DNA of 64,000 nucleotides, taken from Cristatella mucedo. Its lineage: Eukaryota > Bryozoa > Phylactolaemata > Cristatellidae. The notes under the pieces are model-generated. The model worked only from the letters and a program-made list of their open reading frames with translations. It made no database searches and was not told the origin of the DNA. This document shows positions 24,275 through 34,829 of the stretch, piece by piece. The translations under genes and the position numbers were made by a program. The stretch is taken from assembly GCA_009760855.2 (NCBI GenBank), contig WPIO01000006.1, positions 2,342,501 to 2,406,500 of the forward strand, in the 5' to 3' direction. Position 1 is the first letter of the stretch. Every line of letters begins with the position of its first letter.

Positions 24275-24415
24275 GGACTGGTTTGGTCTAGCGGTTAAGG
24301 TGCTCGCCCCGACCAAGGTCTGACTGAGGTCGTGGGCTCGAGCCCCGAGGCATATGTGAAGCGCCTGAATAGAGATTAACTTCTCTTGGGGCGCTGTATA
24401 AATGAATTCTATTTT
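24275..24415 (+). mobile_element. SINE-A copy, near-consensus
   Basis: The best-preserved SINE-A in the window: A-box in 'tggtctagcggttaagg', 'gctcgccccgaccaaggtc', B-box in 'gtgggctcgagcccc', then 'catatgtgaagcgcctga', 'agagattaacttctcttggg', 'gcgctgtataaatgaattct' and a T-rich end. Length is about 140 bases. Confidence 0.92.
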
Positions 24416-24744
24416 TTTTAACCTGCTGGAGACTTACTGTTGCATGCAACTAGATGCATATGTGGACTTGTTTTGAGGTCTTGGCCATCATCCATCTCGA
24501 TGGGCTGTAGCTCTATGTTATTTGCTGCAGTTCGTATTTGGAAGACCTTTACCAGCTGCAGCCAAAGCTCTACCAAGGACGGCGCCATCCGGTGACCTTG
24601 AGGCTCCTACTTGTTAGAAAGATGGTGCACGAGTTCGATTGGTGGTTCTTAAGTCCCGGAGGCCCAAAGAACCATGCGAGCTGTCTCCCGGAAGCATGTC
24701 TGTGGGCGTGCATACACTGCATCTAGCAGCTGTTGACGTTCTGC

Positions 24745-24851
24745 ACGTTGCCTGCCTGTTCGCTTAAGCACCTGAGCTAGAGGCTGCACGTCTGCGAACT
24801 GCACGGCAAAGCCAGCTGCCTGACCAAGCACCTGAGCATGTACTAATGTGA
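24745..24851 (+). pseudogene. Decayed C2H2 fingers upstream of the zinc-finger exon
   Basis: In one frame, 24787-24845 reads as a finger in which the second cysteine is replaced ('HVCELHGKASCLTKHLSM'), followed by a stop where 'HTGE' is expected. Further upstream are vaguer finger-like words ('tgcctgcctg', 'aagcacctga'). These show that the array was once longer. Confidence 0.6.
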
Positions 24852-25778
24852 GAGGTCGAAGACCTGCGATCATTGCGCGGCAACAGATTCATTTACCCTG
24901 TTAACTTGGAGGTTCACATGCAAATGCACTCGGGCAAGCAGCCTCACGTGTGCCAAGTGTGCGGCAAGCGTTTCGGAGTCCCCAGCAGCCTGCAGAAACA
25001 CCTGAAAGTGCACACGGGCGAGAGGCCGCACACCTGCAAAGTGTGCGGCAAGCGGTTCTCGTATGCTGGCGACCTGACGCGCCACATGCGAACGCACACG
25101 GGCGAGAGGCCGCATGCCTGCGACCGTTGCGGCAGGCGGTTCTTGCGCACCGATAACCTGACGCGTCACATGCGAAAGCACACGGGTGAGAGGCCGTTCG
25201 CCTGCGAAGTGTGCCACAAACGGTTCTTTCAAGCCAGCTCGCTGACGGTTCACATGCGCACTCACACGGGCGAGCAGCCTCACGTGTGCAAAGTGTGCGG
25301 CAAGCGTTTCGGAGACCCCGGCAGCCTTCGGAAACACATGCGCACGCACACATGTGAAAGGCCGCACGCCTGCGATCATTGTGGCAAGCGGTTCTCTCTG
25401 GCCTACAACCTGGCGTGCCACGTATGCGCTCACACGGGCGAAGAGCCTCGTCCCTGCGATATGTGCGGCAAGCTGTTCATGCGCTCTGGCGACCTGACGC
25501 GCCACATGCGAACGCACACGGGTGAGAAGCCGCATGCCTGCGACCGTTGCGGCATGCGGTTCTCGCGAACCGATAACCTGATGCGTCACATGCGAAAGCA
25601 CACGGGCGAGAGGCCGTTCACTTGCAAATTGTGCCACAAACGGTACTTCCAAGCCGGCTCGCTGACGGTTCACATGCGCACTCACACGGGCGAGCAGCCT
25701 CACGTGTGCAAAGTGTGCGGCAAGCGTTTCGGTGACCCCAGCAGCTTGTGGAGACACTCGAAAACGCACAGGGGCTAG
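24852..25778 (+). CDS. C2H2 zinc-finger protein exon, ten fingers
   Basis: Encodes ten tandem Kruppel-type fingers (C-x2-C-x12-H-x3-H) joined by TGE[RKQE]P-like linkers, the form used for sequence-specific DNA binding in nuclear transcription factors. All ten Cys/His sets are intact. The frame opens after a stop at 24849. The first in-frame ATG is at 24918, inside a finger remnant, so this is probably part of a longer gene or an exon whose 5' end has decayed. No KRAB, BTB or SCAN domain is visible. Fingers 2-5 and 7-10 are near-copies, offset by 420 bases. The linker before finger 6 reads HTCERP instead of HTGERP. The stop follows finger 10 directly, and decayed fingers continue beyond it. 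It may be a functional small zinc-finger gene, a terminal exon or a recent pseudogene. The long open antisense frame is a shadow. Confidence 0.75.
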   Translation, partial: EVEDLRSLRGNRFIYPVNLEVHMQMHSGKQPHVCQVCGKRFGVPSSLQKHLKVHTGERPHTCKVCGKRFSYAGDLTRHMRTHTGERPHACDRCGRRFLRTDNLTRHMRKHTGERPFACEVCHKRFFQASSLTVHMRTHTGEQPHVCKVCGKRFGDPGSLRKHMRTHTCERPHACDHCGKRFSLAYNLACHVCAHTGEEPRPCDMCGKLFMRSGDLTRHMRTHTGEKPHACDRCGMRFSRTDNLMRHMRKHTGERPFTCKLCHKRYFQAGSLTVHMRTHTGEQPHVCKVCGKRFGDPSSLWRHSKTHRG

Positions 25779-26035
25779 AAGACTCACGCCTGCGACCATT
25801 TCTGCCTGCCGTTCTCAAGGGCGGTCTACCTGGCAAGCCACTTGTGCACGCACACGGCGAAAGGCCACACACCTGCGATCGTTGTGGCAAGCGGTTCTTG
25901 CTCGCTGGTGACCTGACACGCCAGCGTGCGTACGCACGCTGGCTAGATGCCACGTGCCTGCTGCTGTTGTGGCTGCAACCCGTTTCTAAACGGTGGCGAC
26001 CTGGCCACATGTCGCCTTCGCTCACGATCTAGCGG
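25779..26035 (+). pseudogene. Decayed C2H2 fingers downstream of the zinc-finger stop
   Basis: After the stop, the same frame reads 'THACDHFCLPFSRAVYLASHLCTHT', a finger with the second Cys displaced. A one-base shift then gives 'HTCDRCGKRFLLAGDLTRQ', and a final remnant reads 'CCGCNPFLNGGDLAT'. At least three former fingers are present, so the stop at 25776-25778 shortened an originally longer array. Confidence 0.75.
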
Positions 26036-27190
26036 CGTGAGAAGTGTGTCTGATGCCTTCGTGGATCCACTGCAAGGCCAGGTTGCACTCGCTCGTTCAT
26101 GTGGGCAAGACGCGCAACAGCTGCATACCGGTACCCAGCAGCGCTGTCCCTCCGAATCCCTAGGACCTCTCGATTTCGCTACTGCGAGCGATCTCCCTGG
26201 ACCTGTATGGTGATCTAGCCTGGTCAGGCCGGCTGGTGGGTGTGGCTAGGGACTCGTCGACATCAGCTGCCCCTGCATCATCTGCTGCAGCTCAAGCCGC
26301 CGTCACCGCCACCACCACCACCGCCGGCTTGAACTCGCCCAGGAGCTGGACGTTTCGCCAGTGCTGGAGCTGTAGCCATCAGCTTGCAAGGGCAAGGCCA
26401 GCTTGAAATTTCCCTGCTCAGGACTATAGCCTTCTGTTAATATTGACTGGTTTTCAATTTGGCAGACGTTGCTCCAATAAGTGCTAGCCAACTTGGCACT
26501 TTCGGAACAGTCACCCGTATGAAGCTGTTTTCGTAGAAAATCCCACAAGTCTACGAATTCCTTTCAAGTCAGTGGGACGTGTGTAATGCGAAGTGTGCAC
26601 AGCAAGCTGTTCTTACAAACTGGACACCTGCCGTGCCTCCCACAGGGTTCAGCACGCACTCCCGGATCCCTGGCAGCTGGGCGTGGTCATGCTTCCTCGG
26701 TCACGTGGGCAAGGTGCAGCAAGTGCCCAGCTTGACCTCGTGATAGTGCTTGCTGGAGGAGGCCTCATGCCTGCTTCCAGCATGGCTCCCAGGGGCCGTC
26801 GTCTCGCTTGGGCAGGCATGGTCTTGTGATATGCCAGCACTTGGCTGGTGCACTCTGGACCACCTTTGATGTTGCTAGGCATGCCTTTGATGCGACTTGG
26901 CTCGCCTTTTATAAGCCCTGAAGAAGGACAGAGCAAGCAGACCCAGAGTTAAGTAGCCTACCCCCTGCAGGAGAGAACCCCTGTGAGCCACTGTGCTTCG
27001 TTTGCCAAATACACGGTTGTTCAAGCCCCCTCGGTGTTTCCCTGTCGCAGGTTTTGTCCTGTTATAGCTTCAAACTACAGGCATCGTATCAAAGCTCCTG
27101 CCTACGTAATTGGGCTTCGATAGGCCCAACGCTGGGCGATTGCCGGACCATGTGGTCAGCTAGCACCTGCTGCTCACGGCCTAGAATTAA
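26036..27190. other. No recognised gene
   Basis: Fairly GC-rich, with a short (CAC/CCG)-rich patch at 26297-26325. Overlapping frames on both strands show no domain. It could be the 3' untranslated region of the zinc-finger gene. There is no clear AATAAA on the plus strand in the near flank. Confidence 0.45.
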
Positions 27191-27204
27191 ACCGAGACTG
27201 AAGT

Positions 27205-27347
27205 GAAATAATAATAATAATGATACGTTTGATAAAGCTCTCTCCCTCCCTCCCTCCCTCCCTCCCTCCCTCCCTCCCTCCCTCCCTCCCTCCCTCCCTC
27301 CCTCCCTCCCTCCCTCCCTCCCTCCCTCCCTCCCTCCCTCCCTCCCT

Positions 27348-27403
<56 letters not shown>

Positions 27404-28990
27404 TTATGTTTGCTGCAAAGAAAGCACGATCGAATGGTCAGTGGTAGCATGCTCAATAAACAACAAGGATAACGTGGCTAGGGGTGTACAGGGTCAGCAT
27501 TCAAGTGTGGTTAGTGGCACTATGCAGTGTCAGTACGTATAAGCAAATAAGGGACGAATCATAGGGACCCACTAAATGCTGTGATAAATAGATGAGTGTC
27601 TAGTTTATTTTAAATGTGGTCAAGTCAGGAGATGCCGTGACGGAAGTCAGTACTGAGTTCCAGGCTTTTTGGATCATACGAACTAAAGGCACGGTCTCCG
27701 AATGATTTGATATTTGTACGAGGTGTAGATAAACAGTTAGATTCCGAAAAACACGTGGTACTATGCTTGGGGAGTATATCTGATAGGCTGGAGACAAAGA
27801 ATGAAGGGACCTGAAAGTGAGTGACACAACTTTGAAGTCGATGCATTGCTTGACTGGGAGCCAGTGCAAGTAGGCGAGAAGTGGCATGATGTTGCAACTC
27901 ACGGCAGAGAGCTAAGCTGCAGAGTTTTGCACCAGCTGTAAGCGTCTGAGTGCACATGCGACCAGCAAGTAGTGAGTTACACAAATCAAGAGGGGATGTC
28001 ACAAATGCATGAACCAATTTATATATGGTATATCCCCGTCTCAACAAGCCCGAATTTTAGCAATGTTATGTAGCTGAAAGCAGGCAAACTTGACTGGAGC
28101 TGACGTGGTCGTCTAAAGAAATGTCACTTTGGAACATGACACCTAGATCTCAACAGGTGATATGCTAGCAGAGGCAATTTTGAGCATTAGCCTTTCCAAT
28201 TTCTGATTCACACTTTGTTTGCACCTAAATAGTACGTTGGTTTTATCATCATTCAATTTAAGGTTTGCTTCCATCCATGTGCTGATGTCATCGATACATG
28301 CAGCAAGGGAGTTTTGAGAATTTGACGTGCTGGAGGGCTGGGTGGTATCAGAGCAAAAGTACAACTGAGTGTAATCTGCATAGAAGTAAAAGCCTAGATT
28401 GTGCTTGACAATTGCATCGGCAAGAGGGAGAGTATAAACCGTGAAAAAAACCGGACCAAGCACGGTGCCCTGATGTACCCCATATTTCATAGGTTTTCCT
28501 CGGATGATCTTTGTCCATTCAAATCAATACTCTGGAATCTGCCATTGAGATAGGACCTGATCCATTGCAATGCAGTCCCAGTGATACCCAGGCAAAATGA
28601 AAGGCACTCAAGGACGATCAAGGTGATCGATCGCATCAAAAGCGGCGGAAAGATCGAGCAAAACAAGCAGAGATACTCTGCTCATGTCTGCATTCCTAAG
28701 TAGGTCGTTATACCCCGAAGCAATGCTGACTCTGTGGAGTGATTAGCTCGTAAACCAGACTGGAACTTGCTAGCAAGGTTTGAAGTTTCAATATATGAGT
28801 TCAGCTGGTCTACCGCAACTCGATCCGGTGCCTGATAAGAACGGTAGAAGGGAGGCTGGGCGGATGTTGCTCAAGTTCTCTTGGTCTAGTGTTGCTTTGT
28901 TGAGTAGTGGCCTGACTATTTTCATATGAGCTGGGACGCATGGCAACAGCAGATCTATGTATCATAGAAGCAGAACAGTGGAATATGGTC
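27205..28990 (-). mobile_element. LINE-A, long RT copy with expanded microsatellite in its tail
   Basis: The minus strand holds more of the RT than most copies: finger/palm remnants near 28960-28500 ('SALLR'-, 'LDLSAAFDAIDH'-like words), 'YGVHQGTVLGPVFF', 'YFYADYTQLYF' (the second catalytic Asp is Tyr), 'MEANLKLNDDKTNVL', then 'KLVHAFVTSPLDLCNSLL' and 'HWLPVKQCIDFK'. Several frameshifts are present. The 3' tail is split by (CCCT)n(CT)n. It is inactive. Confidence 0.88.
27238..27397. repeat. (CCCT)n(CT)n microsatellite
   Basis: About 115 bases of CCCT followed by about 42 of CT, inside the tail of a LINE-A. It causes the Gly/Arg/Glu frame on the minus strand. Confidence 0.97.
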
Positions 28991-29367
28991 TAGAGGAGTA
29001 GTTGTCTTCTTTGATTGGGAAATGAACTACAGGACGAGGTCACTGGTGTCTTCCTTTAATGTAGACATTGAGGTACTACATGGAATTGAGAGAAGGATTC
29101 CAGGGCGGTGCTGCCACCACAGGAATGGACTCCCTGATATTGCCTTTCTTGTTTCGTTCGACGAACTACAGCAATCCGACGAAATCCACTCTGATTAGGC
29201 TGAAGTCGACACTACATTGGCGTCGCTGAGCTCAAATTTTGGGGCGGATATTGTGGTACACCTTTGATTTCATCCACCTACTAAGTTGCGTGTCATTGTG
29301 AGCACGAGCACTTACGCAAATAAGCTGCAACAACGGAAGCCTGTATCCGCTGCAACTCACTTGGCTT

Positions 29368-29806
29368 TCGGTGAGTGCATTGAACTGCTGCATCAGTTTC
29401 AGCCTGTTCACACCCTCAGGTCCTGTGTGGACAATAAATTAGCTGTCTCTTTCCTCTGCTTAAAGACAGTTGGCGACAGAAGCTTTAGCTCTGCATGTCC
29501 TAGACTGTGGAACTCGCTTCCACAATTCTTACGCAACGACATCTACTCTCCAACTGCCGACCATGGCACATCTTTTTCAGCGGTCCTGAACTGCTACTTC
29601 TATGCTACTCACTACCTCAACTGCTCTCCTGACTCTGCTATGCTTCCCACTTTCTCTTTGTTGCGTGAGACGAAGTCTGTTGGCTACCGAATGCGTACCG
29701 AAAGCCGCTTAGGCTGTGAGTGCGCTATACAAAACTCTCCTGCGTAACATCCACATGGTCTTTATGACTTTGTGGAGTTACTGACGGAGATAAATTACAT
29801 TACATA
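29368..29806 (+). mobile_element. LINE-B 3' part
   Basis: An open frame to 29747 encodes 'ELLHQFQPVHTLRSCVDNK', 'VGDRSFSSACPRLWNSLPQ' and the LINE-B C-terminus ('GCECAIQNSPA'). The tail follows to 29806. It is 5'-truncated. The initial 80 codons of the frame are unrelated upstream sequence. Confidence 0.88.
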
Positions 29807-29814
29807 GATACATT

Positions 29815-30632
29815 GTGGTCGGAATCTGCTGCAGCAACTGATAAACTAGATGCTTGCCTTGCCGACAATCAATCGTGGATGTATGAAATTTTCTTGAAAC
29901 TAAATGACGATAAAACCGAACTGCTACTCGCAGGACACCCTAAGCCTGTGGCTTGATTAAAAGTCTTTGCTCTTCTAATAGGTGATGCTGTTGTGCGACC
30001 ATCACCACGTGCTCGAAATTTAGGTGTCGTTTTCTACAGTTGCCTAAATTTTATATGTTTCATTCAGAAGACTGCTTCTGCAGCTAGCCATCACGTCCGA
30101 TCCCCGTCTAAGATTAGGATCTGTCTGCCAGTGGCTGGCAAAGACTTGAACTAGCTCCTTACTTCTGTCTCGCCTTCGTTATTGTAACTGCCTCTTAGCT
30201 GGGCTACCAAAAACAGCAACTAGGCCACTGCAGCTGGCCATGAATATGGCTGCAAGGCTAGTTTTCAAGTCCCAGAGGTATGACCACGTGTCTCCTTTGC
30301 TAAAAGAGCTAGAATGGCTGCCGGTTGATCGGCCGATACAGAGCAAAGTTCTTACGCTGACCCACAAGGCCCAACACGGCTTGGCTCTTCCATACCTTGC
30401 TGAACTACTGCACCAGTTTCAGCCTCTTCGAACCCTAAGGTCCTGCGTGGACAATAAATTAGACGTTCCATTCCTCCACTTAAAGACCGTTGGCAATAAA
30501 AGCTTTAGCTCTGCAGGTCGTAGACTGTGGAACTCACTTCCACAATTCTTATGCTACGACAACTACTCTCCTGCTATCGACTGTGGCTCATCCTCTTAAG
30601 CGGTCCTCAGCTGCTACGTCCACGCTACTCTC
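29815..30632 (+). mobile_element. LINE-B RT part, cut by a LINE-A
   Basis: Starts in 'ESAAATDKLDACLADNQSW', continues through 'LNDDKTELLLAGHPK', 'RPSPRARNLGVVF' and 'ARLVFKSQRYDHVSPLLKE' to 'VGNKSFSSAGRRLWNSLPQ', and stops near 30632 where a LINE-A begins. The rest of the LINE-B 3' end is not found after that LINE-A. Confidence 0.85.
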
Positions 30633-31576
30633 TTACTAGCTATGGGTAAACCTAGAGTGATTCAGAGATTGAAAAGGCTGACTCAAAATTGGCTCTACCA
30701 GTATATCTCCAGTTGAAAGAGCTCGAAATCTAGGTGTCATATTCCAAAGCGACCTCTCGTTAGACGACCATATTAGGTCCACAGTCAAATCCGCCTATTT
30801 TCAGCTTCATAACATTGCTAAAATCCGGGCTTGTTTAGATAAGGATACCACGTCCAAGTTGGTCCATGCATTCATGACATCCCGTCTCGACTTCTGCAAC
30901 TCACTGCTTACTGGCCTACCAGCATGTGCGATCAGGCGATTGCAGCTGGTGCAAAACTCTGCAGCTAGGCTCGTCTGTCGTGAGCATCGAAGTTGCCACA
31001 TTACTCCACTTCTCGCCGACCTGCACTGGCTACCAGTCAAGCAACAGATTGACTTCAAGGTTTTGTCCCTCACTTTTAGGTCCTTTCATTCTATGGCTCC
31101 AGCCTATCTGTCAGATATACTACCCCATCAGGCCAAGCATCGTACCGCGCGTTTTTCGGAATCCAACAGTCTACAAATACCTCGTACAAACCTTAAATCC
31201 TTTGGAGACCGTGCATTTAGTTCGTATGCTCCCAAAGCCTGGAACTCCCTCCCGACCTGAGTCAGAACATATCCTGACCTGACCACATTTAAAAGGAACC
31301 TAAAAACACAACTATTTAGGACAGCATTTAGTGGGTCCTTGTGATTCGTCCTTCATGTGCTCATGCGAGCTGACACTGTGCATGCTGCCACTAACCACAT
31401 TTGCATGCTGACCCTGTGCATGTCACCCCTAACCATATTATTCATTTTGTTTGTTTCTGAAGCATGATTTCACTTACCATTCAATTACATTTCACTTTGC
31501 ATCAAATGTAAAGCACATAGAAAGAGATTAAGTTCCCTGAGGTGCTTTATTAAGTGCATTATTATTATTATTATTA
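30633..31576 (+). mobile_element. LINE-A, 5'-truncated copy
   Basis: Nearly colinear with the copy at 13289-14225, and starts at nearly the same element position. The open frame 30859-31260 encodes 'VHAFMTSRLDFCNSLLTGLP' to 'FGDRAFSSYAPKAWNSLPT'. A stop then interrupts the last block. The 3' region, tail and (ATT)n end at 31576 are complete. Confidence 0.9.
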
Positions 31577-31919
31577 CAACGCAATCAACGAAACTGGCCA
31601 TTGCCAATGCATTACCTTCTGCAATCCGCCGAAAGTCAACCGCCAATAGGCTTTGCAAAGCTAAAGTTACACGTCGGATATGACATCGCACTTTTTTATA
31701 AGTGCTCCCCTTCCGAATTGAACTGAATAGATGCGTTCAATTTGTGGCAATTAACAGCAATTATTTAATCTCAAGTAGTATAATTGTAGGCGTATACGGG
31801 CAAGAAACACTACCTGTATTTCGAGATAGCACAAGCAGTTGCGGTTCCGGGAAGCATCCAAAATTGAGTATAACACAAAAGAGAAATCTTAAAGGGAGCA
31901 TAGTCCAGCAACTTTCCGT

Positions 31920-34640
31920 CTATTTGTGATGGTGCATTGTGGGTTGCCGTATTTTCCAGCACCATTGCCATCGATGCCATGCGAAGCCCTCAGCTGTACG
32001 TTCGCGATTCGTTGAAAGAATACGATTGCTCTTTTAATGCTGTGCCCTGTAATAAGAAAGAACAGTTGGATCTTCGCCCAACAGCTTTGTGTCCGATTGG
32101 ATTGGAGCGTCACAGATCGCCGAACGTTTCCGGGCCATTGCCTTCGATTGCCATTCCTTGCCCGAGATTGAACTCCCGAAGCGGGTTGAAAGTACGTACG
32201 CCCGTAGTGAACTTCATGTGGAGTGCTAATTGGAGCTTCGAAGCGCTTATTTCCGGCCAATCTGAAACAGATTGCGGTAGAAGCCAGGCAATTGCTGTCG
32301 CTTGCCATGCATCGCCCTTGATTGTGTGTTCTCGATTGTTTGGAAGGAAGCAGTTGCAATTTTAATACAGTGGGATGTAAGACAAGCTGGAGATTCTCCC
32401 AACAGCTGTCCGGCTATTTGAGACGGACCGTTATAGTTCGGCGTATTTTCCGGGGGCCATCGCCGCCGATTGGTATGAATTGCCGTCGCAAATGTTGCAA
32501 ATTATTCGCGAATACAGTGAAACGTTACGTTCAATAAGAGTAGCTGTTTCACGCAGCTAGTCTTGTCGATTTTCCACTGATTGCTGTACTAGCCCTCGAA
32601 AATTGCCGTCGCTGGCCGTGCATTGCCGACAGTTAACGAGCAGAGCAACTTGAAAATGCCACGGTTTCACTTTGGACGCAGTGGAGTAATGTATGTAGTG
32701 ACGATAGGAGCTTCGCTCTGCCAATTTCTCATCGATTGGCCAAGAGTTGAGGTATTGGCCATTGCTGTCGATTTCCATTCATTGCTCGCTATTGTACGTG
32801 CTCGATTGCTTGAAAGGATGTGATTGCACTTTGAACACAGTTCCTAAGGATTGGGGTATTGGCCCCTGTTATTGCTGTCGATCGCAGTGCATTGTTGACA
32901 ATTAACTTGCAAAATAGCTTGAAAATTCTACTGTTTCACTTTTAATACAGTAAACCGATAAATGCAATAATAATAGAATCTTCGTGAAGCCAATTTTTGG
33001 TCCATCAGCCATGGCTTGTAGCGGATTGTTGCTTCGAGCCTAGCCGTTGCCGGAGACTGACATGCATTGCCCAAGAGTGTACGAGCTCAATTTTTTTGAA
33101 TGTTGCGTTTGCACTTTAAACAATGTCCTTTGTAATATTCATTAAAATTTGAGCATTAAGAAACAGATTTCATTTTTCATTTTGCATTTTGCATAGGATT
33201 CTTTTAGATTACGTTATTCGCCCGGGCCACTGCAGTTGATCGCATTGCATTGCTTCAGAATGGTCAACGCGATTGTAGTGAAATTTTTCGACTACACACA
33301 AGCAATCACTGTTAGAGCATAAAGTGTACGCAGTTTGGTCGTTTTGCGGTGGATTGCCGTGGATTGCGGTATTTGCCCGGGGCGTTGCAGTTGATTGAAG
33401 TGCATTGCTGAAGAATGGTGGAGGCAATTATAATAAAATTTAGTGAGCACACAGGAACCGAGGAGTAGAGCAGCGGAAAATCATGATAAGAGCTTCTAGT
33501 GTAGCGTTCTGGTCACTTGTCAGCGGATTGCCGTAGATTGTGGTATGGGACATGGCCGCTGACATTATTTGCAGAGAACGCATATTCACAATGGAGTGTA
33601 CTGTTGCGGGTGCACATTTAACTGAGCCTAGTCACATGCAATATAAATTAGAGCCTAATCTTGGCTATCGGAAGATGATCTGCAATTGATTGATGAGACG
33701 TGATGGCACACTAGGTAAAGCGGTTGCTTTTCAAGACCTCGGTTCCGAGGTCGTGGGTTCGAATCTTGCTGTGGGCGATCCTATATTGCCGCTGCAAGCG
33801 GTGATGATAGACGTAAATGCTCTTTTGTCGCTATACAAATTAGGCTGTTTAATCACCTAATTACAGTGGATTTCGGTATTTCCCCAGGTCATTTCGAGCA
33901 ATTTTCGAGTATTTCCAGAGTTCGCGGATGCTTCCTTTTTTTATTTTAAATGGATGTGGACACAACACAGTGCGCTTTTATATAAAAAGTGGAACTCGGC
34001 GAAATTTATTTCTAGTCGCTGTGTGGTGAATGCGGTGGACTGGAATGAATTGCGGTATTGGCCCGGGCTATTGCAGGCGATTGCAGCGTGTGGCGTGAAA
34101 ACGATACAAGTAAATACACAAGTTGCCAGTACAAGTGAAATTGTATGAGTAAATTATAGCAGTGTGTACTATTGTCGCATGCAATAAATTTAATGTCAAA
34201 AATGTCCGTCAAAAAAGGAGCTTTTCGTGCAGGACTTCTTTCGTTGGCTGTGGATTGCAGTAGAGTGCCGTGGATTGTGGTCCGGGCCTTGGCTACTGCC
34301 GATACATTTTAGTAGCCTTCGTGCAGGATGCATGAGGGGAATCGCGAGAAATTGCTTGCGTATATTTTAAATGTAGCGTTGCTTTATATTCCAAACGTTT
34401 TGGAGCTTTGCATAAGCTGATTTGTGGTGGATTTGAGCACTAAAGTGGATTGCTGTGGATTGCGGTACAGGCCTTCGTTGCGGCAGCTCGTTTGCGTAAG
34501 CTCGCGCGCACACATTGACATGTAATCTGGTGAACAGATTAAATCAAAGTTTTACTACAGCATCCCGCCAAAATTTTCGCTCGGAAGCGCCAGCGCCCTG
34601 TCGATTTTAGCCTAATTAGAGTGAATTGAGGTCGATTTCG
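31920..34640 (+). repeat. SatA array: ~165-bp diverged tandem repeat
   Basis: A motif of the form 'tattggcccgggccattgc' followed by 'gtcgattgcagtgcattgc' recurs, in diverged form, near 31955, 32127, 32283, 32443, 32600, 32753, 32856, 33040, 33215, 33370, 33543, 33878, 34053, 34280 and 34465. Most steps are 153-185 bases. The step across the SINE-B insertion also fits once the insertion is removed. I judged the spacing by eye. Units look 60-75% alike. No coding function is evident. Confidence 0.8.
33700..33866 (+). mobile_element. SINE-B copy inside the SatA array
   Basis: Head 'ggcacactaggtaaagcgg', 'gacctcggttccgaggtcg', B-box 'gtgggttcgaatc', then 'gggcgatcctatattgccgc' and the end 'ggctgtttaatcacc'. 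This is the same order as the copies at 22.7, 23.7 and 41.6 kb. Confidence 0.85.
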
Positions 34641-34758
34641 GTCATTAATCGAACCCTATCTTTTTGGTAAAGAAGCTAGAGAAGCGATCTTAGTGATCCT
34701 CACAAGGATGACTAGGTACGGAGCTAACTTGGGAGCGATTAAGGAGACGGCTGATCGT

Positions 34759-34799
34759 TGACGTCAAAATCAGTCGTTGACGTCAGATCGTTGACGTCA
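34759..34799. promoter_or_regulatory. Three CRE/ATF octamers (TGACGTCA)
   Basis: The palindromic octamer TGACGTCA, the CREB/ATF consensus site, occurs at 34759, 34778 and 34792, each preceded by 'cgt'. It lies between two satellite families, with no gene start recognised nearby, so any regulatory role is inference. It may simply be a small tandem duplication. Confidence 0.4.
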
Positions 34800-34829
34800 G
34801 TTGGATTTCGCATCTGCGATTCAATTACG

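Noticed and set aside
24870-25799. 309-codon open frame antisense to the zinc fingers, with its own internal repeat
   Set aside because: It is the reverse-complement reading of the finger array. Its regularity follows from the 84-base finger period, and it has no known domain.
27187-27456. Gly/Arg/Glu-rich minus-strand frame
   Set aside because: Translation of the (CCCT)n(CT)n expansion inside a LINE-A tail.
31920-34640. Possible CRISPR or gene family because of regular spacing
   Set aside because: There are no constant repeats with unique spacers. The whole ~165-base unit repeats in diverged form, as in a satellite.
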